In this document: positions 18,614 through 26,429 of the stretch, piece after piece
How positions within the stretch are numbered: the stretch's first letter is position 1
Layout: the number at the start of each line of letters is the position of its first letter
NCBI GenBank assembly: GCA_016283935.1
Contig: JAEENX010000007.1
Location: forward strand, 139,123-203,122
Direction of reading: 5' to 3'
From: Bacilli bacterium
GTDB taxonomy: Bacteria > Bacillota_I > Bacilli_A > RF39 > UBA660
DNA: 64,000 nucleotides
Translations under genes and position numbers: made by a program
Notes under the pieces: generated by a model
The model's input: only the letters and a program-made list of their open reading frames with translations
Databases searched by the model: none
What the model was told of the DNA's origin: nothing

Positions 18614-19301
18614 CACTCTCCTTTAATTTATCTTGATATATGTTTCCATATTTACTAAATGATATAGGATATATTTTTAATTTTGATAATATTTTTGAAA
18701 ACCAAATTGGATAAGCATTTAATGCTTTTGTTTCCATCATATACATTTCTTCATCAAAATATAGTTTACCTTTATCACCAAATTCTAATCTTAAATTATC
18801 TTCTCTACTTCGTATATTTTTATCAATAGTTATTCTAAAATTTATATTATCTTTATCATAATAAGATAATCTATCATATGCTAAGAATAACTTTGGTTTT
18901 AAATTATAATATTTAAAACAGTAATCTATTTCTTTACTTATTTGTTTACTTACATTTTTTAATTCTCCAGATTCTAGATAAGAATAAAAATCTCTTAATC
19001 TCATTTCTATTCTTCTCTTTCCAACTATACCTTCATATTTCTTTTTTATTTCTAAGAATACAATTGAATCTTGATCTGGAATATCATAACTTCTTAATCT
19101 AACCTTTTCTTTATAAAAAGGTTTTTCTAATGATTTAACAATAAGATCATAATTATCTGTATCGAAATAAATATTACATATTTTACTTTTATAATATTTA
19201 TCTTTCTCTAAACGATCTTTTATTAATTCATATAATTCTTCATATTGTTTTTTAGTCATCAAGTATTTTGTTTCTTTTCTTCTAAATACTTCTATTGCCA
19301 T
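18600..19301 (-). CDS. VTC-domain (polyphosphate polymerase-like) protein
   Basis: A 233-residue soluble VTC domain of the CYTH/triphosphate tunnel superfamily. It shows RRKETKY at residues 6-12, the basic stretch KEKVRLRSYD near 83, FLEIKKK near 99, KRRIEMRL near 112, and the terminal METKALNAYPIWF with the conserved Glu. Yeast Vtc4 makes polyphosphate from ATP in such a tunnel. Bacterial stand-alone VTC proteins next to DUF4956 are common, but their product is unproven. AAGGAGGAGACT lies upstream of the ATG, the strongest ribosome binding site in this operon. Confidence 0.88.
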   Translation of the reverse strand: MAIEVFRRKETKYLMTKKQYEELYELIKDRLEKDKYYKSKICNIYFDTDNYDLIVKSLEKPFYKEKVRLRSYDIPDQDSIVFLEIKKKYEGIVGKRRIEMRLRDFYSYLESGELKNVSKQISKEIDYCFKYYNLKPKLFLAYDRLSYYDKDNINFRITIDKNIRSREDNLRLEFGDKGKLYFDEEMYMMETKALNAYPIWFSKILSKLKIYPISFSKYGNIYQDKLKESDVYV

Positions 19302-19448
19302 AGTCTCCTCCTTAAGACATGAACATCATACAATTCAAATGTGAAAAAAATTAGATTATTTAGAGAAAAGAAAATGAAATTTATATGAACTTTTTGTGAA
19401 AAAATATTATAATGTATGTTAGAATATACTATCGTTGAGGGGAAAATT

Positions 19449-20279
19449 ATGGGCATTATAGACGACATGAACGAGACAACATATTTAATGACAGGAAAGG
19501 TCAACCAAGAGTTTACTATGTATGATAAACTCTATCCATTTACAACTGAAAATCTTGCAGACTCTTATACAGATATTGAAGGAAAATCAATTTTAACAGT
19601 CGCAGGTTCTGGTGACCAAGTACTAAATGCTTTTAATAAAGGAGCATCACAAGTAGATGTATTTGATATTAATAAATTAACATTACACTACTTAAGATTA
19701 AAAAAATGTGCTATTGAACATTTAACTTATGGAGAATTTAAATTATTCTTTTCATATAAGTCTAAAGAATTATATGAGAAGATAAGAGAATATTTAGGTC
19801 ATGATACTAGAGATTATTGGGATTATGTATATAGTCATTTTATATTAAATCCAAGACAATCTTTAATATATACTTATTTATTCTATCCTCCAGTAGAATG
19901 GACAAAGTATAAAAAAAGAAATAGTTATATGGATGTAGAATCATATTACAAATTACAAGAATTATTACCATCTAAATCTATTAAATTTATTAATACTGAT
20001 ATTACTAATCTACATACTCAATTAACAAAAGAATATGATCGTATATATCTATCAAATATTAATCAATATATGGATGCTGAATCTTTAGAAAAAGTAATTC
20101 ATAGTTTATCTGATTACTTAACTGAGGATGGAATAATTTATTATGCTTATATATATTCATATATGCAAGATTCTTTATCAGATACATTAAAACATGATGA
20201 ACCAATATATGTTCCATCAGCATCTGATAATAATACACAAGATACAATTTTAAGCTTAAAAAAAACATCTATATTTTAG
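19449..20279 (+). CDS. DUF3419-like SAM-dependent transferase
   Basis: A 276-residue soluble protein. The SAM-binding region ILTVAGSGDQVLNAF (near residues 42-56) and the following VDVFDINKLTLHYLRLK resemble DUF3419 / BtaA, which transfers the 3-amino-3-carboxypropyl group of SAM to diacylglycerol in betaine-lipid synthesis. The central helical insertion and HFILNPRQ region also fit. ATG 19449 is chosen because GAGGGG lies 7 bases before it. Whether it makes a lipid here is unproven. Its stop overlaps the stop of the convergent gene. Confidence 0.7.
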   Translation: MGIIDDMNETTYLMTGKVNQEFTMYDKLYPFTTENLADSYTDIEGKSILTVAGSGDQVLNAFNKGASQVDVFDINKLTLHYLRLKKCAIEHLTYGEFKLFFSYKSKELYEKIREYLGHDTRDYWDYVYSHFILNPRQSLIYTYLFYPPVEWTKYKKRNSYMDVESYYKLQELLPSKSIKFINTDITNLHTQLTKEYDRIYLSNINQYMDAESLEKVIHSLSDYLTEDGIIYYAYIYSYMQDSLSDTLKHDEPIYVPSASDNNTQDTILSLKKTSIF

Positions 20280-20292
20280 ATGTTTTTTATTT
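20258..20292. terminator. Bidirectional terminator containing overlapping stop codons
   Basis: AAAAAACATCT / AGATGTTTTTT with a short AT loop. The plus-strand TAG (20277-20279) and the minus-strand TAA (20276-20278) overlap within the hairpin. Confidence 0.85.
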
Positions 20293-20983
20293 TGAATGAA
20301 ATTAATTTAACAATATCATTTTCTAAATAAGTGTATTTAATAGTTGCTTCTATACTATCTTTATTTTCTTTCTTTTTTAATTCATCATTTAATTCTATTT
20401 TTATGTCAGCAGTAATAATATAATCATCATCTATTGTATTATTAGTTGCAAATATATTCTTTATTTTATATTTAGTATTATTATTTTTATAATAAACATA
20501 TATATTAGTTTTATCAAAGTCAGTATTATATTTTGATATATCTCTATCCTTAATATCTAATTCTTCATTAAAAAGATTTTCATAATATGTTTTAAAATCA
20601 GAATAATACATATATGCTAGTACATCTTTATTAGTTGGATCCTTATCACTATTATTAAAATTCTTATTATCTAATACCAAGAATTTATTATAATTATTTT
20701 CATCTTTTAAAATATTTTTAAAAGTAAATAATATCTTATTTTTATTATTTAATAATTCAATATTATCAAATTTATTATTATCTAAATATGTATTAATAAT
20801 AATACTATTAAATTCAATTATATTATCAGTTAAATATGTATTAAAATCACCTAATTCACTTATAGGATTATACGACTTATGATATACTTCTATATCTTTA
20901 TTATCTATAGATAGCATAACTAAAGATAATATCATCACAGCTATTAATACTATTATTAATAAAATTGTATTTCTATTTTTCAT
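20276..20983 (-). CDS. Membrane-anchored hypothetical protein
   Basis: A 235-residue protein with an N-terminal membrane segment (residues 7-26, ILLIIVLIAVMILSLVML) and a long Asn-, Asp- and Lys-rich domain, presumably external. No family was recognised. It starts 3 bases after the stop of the upstream zinc-ribbon gene with only a weak GAAG ribosome binding site, so it depends on coupling within that operon. Confidence 0.72.
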   Translation of the reverse strand: MKNRNTILLIIVLIAVMILSLVMLSIDNKDIEVYHKSYNPISELGDFNTYLTDNIIEFNSIIINTYLDNNKFDNIELLNNKNKILFTFKNILKDENNYNKFLVLDNKNFNNSDKDPTNKDVLAYMYYSDFKTYYENLFNEELDIKDRDISKYNTDFDKTNIYVYYKNNNTKYKIKNIFATNNTIDDDYIITADIKIELNDELKKKENKDSIEATIKYTYLENDIVKLISFKIKNI

Positions 20984-20986
20984 ATA

Positions 20987-21514
20987 TTACTTCTTTCTAA
21001 AACTTGAATATAATCCAAATATTCCTATTGCCCAAAATATCCAAGTAAAGAAGAAAACTTGTATTCCACCATTTTCTTCTGGTTTAGTTAATATTTGATA
21101 ATCAGCAGTTAATAGGAATAAGAACCAAAATGTATAAAAACCAATTGGTATTAAAAATGAATATATAGATGTAAGTTTTTCAATTACATCATCAAATTTA
21201 TCATTACCTGCAAATAAACTAACTGCATTTAATATATAGCATAATCCATATAATGTTAATGCAACTCCAACAATAGAAAAGCCAACTATCATATATACAC
21301 CTGATATAACAATACCTAAAGTAACTAATGTTAAAGCTAATCCAAATCCAAATGCTATTAAACCAGCAATAATTAAAAATACAGCTAATACTATATTTAT
21401 TGTTTTATCACTAGGATCATTTACATTATTAATTTTTTTAGGTAATTCTACTCCACATATTTCACAAACTTTACTTTTATTTGAAATATCATTATTACAA
21501 TATGGGCATTTCAT
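20987..21514 (-). CDS. Zinc-ribbon polytopic membrane protein
   Basis: A 175-residue protein. Its N-terminal zinc ribbon is CPYCNND followed by CEICGVE (residues 3-22). Four membrane segments follow (about residues 38-60, 64-90, 112-132, 148-168). Such proteins are common, mostly uncharacterised, and probably bind zinc in the cytoplasm. AGGTGAT lies 3 bases before the ATG and an extended -10 a further 6 bases upstream. The first of two genes in an operon. Confidence 0.8.
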   Translation of the reverse strand: MKCPYCNNDISNKSKVCEICGVELPKKINNVNDPSDKTINIVLAVFLIIAGLIAFGFGLALTLVTLGIVISGVYMIVGFSIVGVALTLYGLCYILNAVSLFAGNDKFDDVIEKLTSIYSFLIPIGFYTFWFLFLLTADYQILTKPEENGGIQVFFFTWIFWAIGIFGLYSSFRKK

Positions 21515-21517
21515 ATT

Positions 21518-21539
21518 ATCACCTATTAATATAATAACA
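21518..21539 (-). promoter_or_regulatory. Extended -10 promoter and SD of the zinc-ribbon operon
   Basis: On the minus strand TGTTATTAT (-10 at 21531-21536), 6 bases, then AGGTGAT (21518-21524). It lies directly downstream of the DUF362 terminator. Confidence 0.6.
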
Positions 21540-21574
21540 TAAAATAAAAGAGATAGTATTAATCTATCTCAATT
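21540..21574 (-). terminator. Terminator of the DUF362 gene
   Basis: GAGATAG (21550-21556) and CTATCTC (21564-21570) form a hairpin followed on the minus strand by TTTTATTTTA. The stop codon is in the loop (21559-21561). Confidence 0.78.
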
Positions 21575-22443
21575 AAATCATATTCTTTACTACCTACTCC
21601 TAGTTCTTCAGCAACATCTATAGTATGTTCTCCATTTCTTGTTCTAACTCTTTCTAAGAAATGTTCTTTACCAGGATCATCAGAATTAATAACTATATCT
21701 AAACATGCTCTATCAATAGCAACTGGATCTAAAGAAACTAATATACCCATATCTTTCATACATGGATCTTCAGCTTCATGAACACAATCACAATCAACAG
21801 ACATATTAGCCATAATATTGATGAAAGCCATATTACCTTTAAAATATTTAACAACAGCAGATGCTGCTTCAGCCATAGATTCTAAGAATGCATCTTGCTC
21901 AGGTAAATTGTTCCATAAAGTGTATTGATCAGTATTTGTTCCAGCTGAATGTATTAAAGTTTTACCAGCTGATGATGCACAACCAATTGATAATTGTTTT
22001 AATGCTCCACCATATCCACCCATTGGATGTCCTTTAAAATGTGATAACACTAACATAGAATCATATTTTGTAATATCTTTACCTAATAAATCGACTTTTA
22101 AATGTTTACCATTTTCTACTTCTAATTCAAAATCAGGACCTTCTTCATCCATTAAATCAACTTTAAAATATTTATTCCATCCATGTTTTTCAATTGTCTT
22201 TAAATGTTTTTCAGTTGTGTTTCTTTCTCCAGGATAAGCAGTATTACATTCTACAACTGTACCATTTACATATTCAATAATTGGTTTCCAAAATTCTGGT
22301 TTCAAATAATTTTGATTTCCTTCTTCTCCTGAATGTACTTTTGTTGCAACATTTCCTATTAATTCTTTGTTTAAAAGTTTAAACATTTCAACAACTTTTT
22401 CAGGTGTTACTTCTTTTGTATAATAAACTCTACTCTTTTCCAT
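21559..22443 (-). CDS. DUF362-domain protein
   Basis: A 294-residue soluble protein matching DUF362. It has a conserved SHFKGHPMGGYGGALKQLS core near residues 133-151, a VDCDCVHEAEDPCMKDMG cysteine cluster near 215-232, and the terminal LDPVAIDRACLDIV. Many family members carry an extra ferredoxin domain, which is absent here. The four closely spaced Cys may bind iron or another metal. Biological role unknown. AAAGGAAGTG lies 6 bases before the ATG. TGTTATAAT (22474-22482, minus) is its likely promoter. Confidence 0.85.
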   Translation of the reverse strand: MEKSRVYYTKEVTPEKVVEMFKLLNKELIGNVATKVHSGEEGNQNYLKPEFWKPIIEYVNGTVVECNTAYPGERNTTEKHLKTIEKHGWNKYFKVDLMDEEGPDFELEVENGKHLKVDLLGKDITKYDSMLVLSHFKGHPMGGYGGALKQLSIGCASSAGKTLIHSAGTNTDQYTLWNNLPEQDAFLESMAEAASAVVKYFKGNMAFINIMANMSVDCDCVHEAEDPCMKDMGILVSLDPVAIDRACLDIVINSDDPGKEHFLERVRTRNGEHTIDVAEELGVGSKEYDLIEID

Positions 22444-22499
22444 AAGACACTTCCTTTACTAATAATTAAACATATTATAACATACTATATCTTTATTTA

Positions 22500-22522
22500 T
22501 GTTAAAATAATTTTAAGGTGAT
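22500..22522 (+). promoter_or_regulatory. Extended -10 promoter and SD of the lipoprotein gene
   Basis: TGTTAAAAT (-10 at 22503-22508) is followed 7 bases later by AGGTGAT (22516-22522) and ATG at 22526. Confidence 0.55.
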
Positions 22523-22525
22523 ACT

Positions 22526-23641
22526 ATGAACAAAGGTATTAAATTAATTGTATTATCCCTATTAACAATAGTATTTATTTCAGGATGTTCTATTTCATTT
22601 GATAACAAATCAAATGAAGCTAAAGAATATTTAAAAGAAAAATATGGAATTAATAAAAAAGTTAATAGTTGGAAATGTGTATCATATGATGATACATTAA
22701 ATAATTGTTCTAAGAATTCAATATATTATTTTGAAGATAATATTGAAGTTTACTATGACGCTAATAGAAAAGAATTCCAAGACAATTATCAAAATGAAGA
22801 AATATTAAGTGTTGCTGAAAACTTCTTCATGAGTAAAATTAATACAATTGGAGATGTTAGATTAACTAAAAATGATGTTACTAATAAAGTTACTTTCAAT
22901 ACTAATATTAAAGGTAATTCTTATTTCCATGAAAAATATGAAGGCAATATAGAAGAATATGCTCTTAAAGGCGGATTAATTCCAAAGTTATCTGCAGGAT
23001 ATGTAATTACTTCTCGTGGAGATTATAGAAGATTATTAAATAATACTAAAACTATAACTGATACTTATTTTAAAACAAATTATATTAGTTTATTTTATAT
23101 TTCGCCTAATTTATATAATCAAACAATTTTCCCAGATACAAATAATGAAGAATGTTATGCCAAATATATAAATGGAACAATAACTGAACAAAACTTCATT
23201 GTATTAGTTGGAGGATTAACTATTTCATCTAATGTTCCATCAATTAACCTATCTGGTGATGATGTAACTGTATTAAATGAAAATGATATAATTGGTACTC
23301 AAACAGAAACAGGAGAAGATATTAATACATATGATAATTATGTTCCTGTATTCAATGAACTATTACAAGATACAGCTAATAGAAATGGTACTACATATAA
23401 AGAAGCTAAACCAATTGGAAGTGCATTATATAAAATTAAATTTACAAATGAATTAAAAGACAAAGTAATGGCTTCTAATACAGATAAATTAGATATATAT
23501 ATGAAAATAAATACTTCTAACAAAGTATTCTATTATGATTCTTCTTATAGTAAAGAAGGACATGGTATTCAATTAAATGAACATGGTGAAAAAGAAGTAT
23601 ATACAAAGATCCAAGATGGAGATTATATCTGGTTTGAATAA
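22526..23641 (+). CDS. Lipoprotein of unknown function
   Basis: A 371-residue exported lipoprotein. The signal peptide ends in a lipobox, FISGCS, with Cys at residue 21. The mature part is Asn- and Lys-rich with no recognised domain; two further Cys lie near residues 51 and 57. It is a single-gene unit between its own short-leader promoter and a strong terminator. The role is unknown; a surface-attached binding protein is possible. Confidence 0.82.
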   Translation: MNKGIKLIVLSLLTIVFISGCSISFDNKSNEAKEYLKEKYGINKKVNSWKCVSYDDTLNNCSKNSIYYFEDNIEVYYDANRKEFQDNYQNEEILSVAENFFMSKINTIGDVRLTKNDVTNKVTFNTNIKGNSYFHEKYEGNIEEYALKGGLIPKLSAGYVITSRGDYRRLLNNTKTITDTYFKTNYISLFYISPNLYNQTIFPDTNNEECYAKYINGTITEQNFIVLVGGLTISSNVPSINLSGDDVTVLNENDIIGTQTETGEDINTYDNYVPVFNELLQDTANRNGTTYKEAKPIGSALYKIKFTNELKDKVMASNTDKLDIYMKINTSNKVFYYDSSYSKEGHGIQLNEHGEKEVYTKIQDGDYIWFE

Positions 23642-23673
23642 AAACAATGTAAACAACATTGTTTTTTTTATGT
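23641..23673 (+). terminator. Terminator
   Basis: AAACAATGT-AAAC-ACATTGTTT (arms around 23643-23668) followed by TTTTT. Confidence 0.8.
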
Positions 23674-23698
23674 ATAAAAAAATATTCTATTAATTGTT

Positions 23699-23720
23699 TG
23701 ATATACTTAATATGGTGAAT
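23699..23720 (+). promoter_or_regulatory. Extended -10 promoter and SD of prsW
   Basis: TGATATACT (-10 at 23702-23707), then 6 bases and GGTGAAT (23714-23720). ATG is at 23724. Earlier in-frame starts would lie inside the promoter. Confidence 0.6.
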
Positions 23721-23723
23721 ATT

Positions 23724-24425
23724 ATGAATATATATTTATTTCCAGTTTATATGGCTTTAGCAATTATACCTGTAGCATTAATTGGATGGTTTATATCAAA
23801 TAAAGCTCATAATTCAGAACCTGGATGGATGTTAGCATTATTATTTATATTAGGATGTTTTTCATGTGTTCCAGCTGTATTAGGAGAATTATTTTTTGCA
23901 TCTATATTTGAAGAAGAACCAAATGAATTTATGTTACTACTAATACACGTATTCTTCGGAATAGCATTTATAGAAGAAACAGTTAAATGGATTTGTTGTT
24001 ATTCTGTAGGTTTTAATAATAAAGCTTTTGATAAAGCATATGACATGATAATATATGCTGTATTTGCAGCATTAGGATTTGCATTCTTAGAAGATGTTTT
24101 ATATATATTTACAAGTACTGAAGCATTAGCTGTTGCAATAATGAGAGCAATCATATCAATCCCTGCACATGCATGCTTTGCAATTATAATGGGATATTTC
24201 TTAGGAATAGTAAGATACTATGCAAATCAAAAAAAGATACCACAAGAAATATTATATACATTAATAAGTATTCTATTACCATCATTAGTACATGCTATAT
24301 TTGATACATTACTAATGGCAAGTAATACATTATGTATTATGATATTCTTTATATTCGTTATAGCAGTTAATATCTTATGTTTTACAAACGCTCACAAATT
24401 ATATAAAAAAAATATTGATGTATAA
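23724..24425 (+). CDS. prsW: PrsW-family intramembrane metalloprotease
   Basis: A 233-residue polytopic membrane protein. The PrsW motifs are present: IEETVKW (Glu-Glu-x-x-Lys near residue 79), FAFLEDVLY (near 115) and PAHACFAIIMGY (His near 144), the presumed zinc ligands and catalytic site. In Bacillus, PrsW makes the first cut in the anti-sigma factor RsiW. No sigma or anti-sigma gene is adjacent, so the substrate is unknown. It converges on the next gene across a shared terminator. Confidence 0.88.
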   Translation: MNIYLFPVYMALAIIPVALIGWFISNKAHNSEPGWMLALLFILGCFSCVPAVLGELFFASIFEEEPNEFMLLLIHVFFGIAFIEETVKWICCYSVGFNNKAFDKAYDMIIYAVFAALGFAFLEDVLYIFTSTEALAVAIMRAIISIPAHACFAIIMGYFLGIVRYYANQKKIPQEILYTLISILLPSLVHAIFDTLLMASNTLCIMIFFIFVIAVNILCFTNAHKLYKKNIDV

Positions 24426-24462
24426 AAAAAAGGAAGATAAGAACTATCTTCCTTTTAATATT
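24424..24462. terminator. Bidirectional terminator
   Basis: AAAAGGAAGATA / TATCTTCCTTTT with a short loop between convergent genes; the minus-strand stop (24444) is inside. Confidence 0.85.
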
Positions 24463-25946
24463 TTTGCTAAGAAACTTTCTTTCTTTTTATTTGGACTTGT
24501 TAATCCTTCTGGATAAATAACACCTACTTCAGGAACTTCTACTTTTTCAACATATTTTTCCATGATTTCTTCTAAAGTTAAACCTTTTTGAGAATCTGGA
24601 TTTGTTTGAATTAATTTTAAATTATCTAAAACATATTTAGCTATAAACTTTTTACCAGATACACTTACACCATCTGCAGTTGTAGTATCTAATAATGTTA
24701 CAACAGCATTAAATGGAACTTTGTCTAATGTATTATTCTTATCTAAGAAATCTAATAATGTTATATCATTTCCAGTTTCATCTTTTACAAGACTATCAAA
24801 TTTCCAACCTTCTACTCCATCAAGTAATCCTAAATACTTATTTTCTCTTTCAAGAGTTTCTTGAGTTTCATCAATAGCTTTTGTCATTGATTGTTTTTCT
24901 TCTAATGTTAATTCAGTAATTGTATCTTTTGACTCTACTTCTTCTTTAGAATCTTCAACTACAATTTCTTCTTTGAATGCATCAATTTTTCCATATTGTT
25001 TATCTAATTCATCATTGATGATATCATACATATACATATTATTAATATTTAATCCTTTAGAATCAATCAATTCTAAAACTCTATTAAATACTTTATCACT
25101 TATGCTATTATCAATTTCCATTAATGATTCATATGCTAGTTTTCTAACCTTATCTTTGTTAGTTTCACTTTCAATAAATTCAGATATAGATTTACCTTCT
25201 ATATCAACATAAGAATAATTAACAGCTTCTTCTTTAATTATTTCATTCATTCCTTGAATGAATAATTTACCAATTAATACATCAGCAGGAACATTATTAA
25301 CAACTGTATTAATTCCATACCAATTATCTTTAGCATAGTCATTATCTTTAACTTTATCTTTTTTATCTTGAGAGATATTTTCTAAAGCTTCTACTGTAGA
25401 CATGAAACTTTCAGGACTTGCAGCAATTATAATTGCATCAGTATGACCTTTTAACATTTCATCTGCATTTGGAATAGTTATATCATATGCAATTCCCTTT
25501 TCATCCATTTGAGAAATAATATCTTTAACCATTCCTACAATATTTTCTCCATCTATATCAATATAGAAGAATATATTTTTATCTCCATCAATTTTATTAC
25601 CAAATAAATCTTCTGAGTCAAATGTTAATCTACCTTCTCTTTTCTTTAAACCAGTTAACAATTTTGCAGTTAATTCATTTGTAGTTATTTGAACTCCATT
25701 TTTTTGAGCTTCTGTAATTGATCTATTAATTAAAATCATTATTAATTCTTTATAATCATTTTGATTTAAAGGAGATGAATTCTCACTATTTAATCTAATA
25801 AAATCAAATATTTTTTCTCCTTCATTTGATGAATATGTATTCATATCTTGGCTAAGATATTTATTCATGAAAAAATCAAATATCTTTTTATTGAAAGACA
25901 TTTTTATGTTTCTTCTAATATTATTAATAACATCATTATTAACCAT
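24444..25946 (-). CDS. Large soluble hypothetical protein
   Basis: A protein of about 500 residues with no membrane segment. It is acidic, with a Glu-rich probably disordered or helical stretch near residues 320-345, a repeated mixed alpha/beta pattern in the first half, and a basic C terminus (NKKKESFLAKILKGR). No family was recognised. The first ATG at 25955 lies too close to AAGG; the ATG at 25946 has 9-base spacing and is preferred. Single-gene unit. Confidence 0.7.
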   Translation of the reverse strand: MVNNDVINNIRRNIKMSFNKKIFDFFMNKYLSQDMNTYSSNEGEKIFDFIRLNSENSSPLNQNDYKELIMILINRSITEAQKNGVQITTNELTAKLLTGLKKREGRLTFDSEDLFGNKIDGDKNIFFYIDIDGENIVGMVKDIISQMDEKGIAYDITIPNADEMLKGHTDAIIIAASPESFMSTVEALENISQDKKDKVKDNDYAKDNWYGINTVVNNVPADVLIGKLFIQGMNEIIKEEAVNYSYVDIEGKSISEFIESETNKDKVRKLAYESLMEIDNSISDKVFNRVLELIDSKGLNINNMYMYDIINDELDKQYGKIDAFKEEIVVEDSKEEVESKDTITELTLEEKQSMTKAIDETQETLERENKYLGLLDGVEGWKFDSLVKDETGNDITLLDFLDKNNTLDKVPFNAVVTLLDTTTADGVSVSGKKFIAKYVLDNLKLIQTNPDSQKGLTLEEIMEKYVEKVEVPEVGVIYPEGLTSPNKKKESFLAKILKGR

Positions 25947-25997
25947 ATCCATCATCCTTACTATTTTTAGTATAGCATTTTTTTATTTAAAAATAAA

Positions 25998-26026
25998 TAA
26001 AAGAAGGTTCAAAACCTTCTTATGAA
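25998..26026 (-). terminator. Terminator
   Basis: AAGAAGGTT-CAA-AACCTTCTT hairpin followed on the minus strand by TTTATTTATTTTTAA. Confidence 0.78.
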
Positions 26027-26247
26027 TACATTCTCTTATTAAGATCTAATCCTAATAATTGTAATTTAATAATTACTTGTTTTATATCTGAATCCTTTAA
26101 TCCTAAAGCTTTTAATTTTTTTCTATTTAAAACCCAAACATCACCTACGGTTTTAACATTATTGTCTTTTAATACTTTAACTACATCTGATTCTAATTCT
26201 AAAATTTTTATATCTTTATCAACATATATATTAGTATGTTTTGCCAT
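26020..26247 (-). CDS. Small RNA-polymerase alpha-CTD-like protein
   Basis: A 75-residue protein whose core follows the helix-hairpin-helix plan of the RNA polymerase alpha C-terminal domain: hydrophobic start (IKILELESDVVKVLKDNNV), then TVGDVWVLNRKKLKALGL, then DSDIKQVIIKLQLLGL. The order of LELS-like helix, T-V-G-D turn and G-L-x-x-x-x-I-x-x-V-I helix matches that fold. It lacks the N-terminal assembly domain, so it may be a stand-alone DNA- or transcription-factor-binding protein. TAGGAGGTAATGCATT precedes the ATG and TGTTATAAT lies about 35 bases further up. Confidence 0.7.
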   Translation of the reverse strand: MAKHTNIYVDKDIKILELESDVVKVLKDNNVKTVGDVWVLNRKKLKALGLKDSDIKQVIIKLQLLGLDLNKRMYS

Positions 26248-26392
26248 AATGCATTACCTCCTACAATGTCTCACAATTTAATTATAACATCATTTTTTTG
26301 ATTTATGTAATTTAAATTTTAAAAAGTTCATTAATACAATGTCAAAAAGCGACACATTTATATAAAAAATATATAAATATATTACCATTTAA

Positions 26393-26421
26393 TGATATAA
26401 TTATTATATTAAGGTAGGAGG
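26393..26421 (+). promoter_or_regulatory. Promoter and strong SD of the repeat protein gene
   Basis: TGATATAAT (-10 at 26396-26401) and AGGAGG (26416-26421). This gene uses a full consensus SD rather than the GGTGAT form, which suggests high expression. The shared divergent region upstream contains TGTC-N7-GACA (26341 region), of uncertain meaning. Confidence 0.5.
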
Positions 26422-26429
26422 CTATAAAT

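Noticed and set aside
26341-26355. TGTC-N7-GACA as an operator
   Set aside because: Arms of only 4 bases are expected by chance in a region this long; mentioned in passing only.
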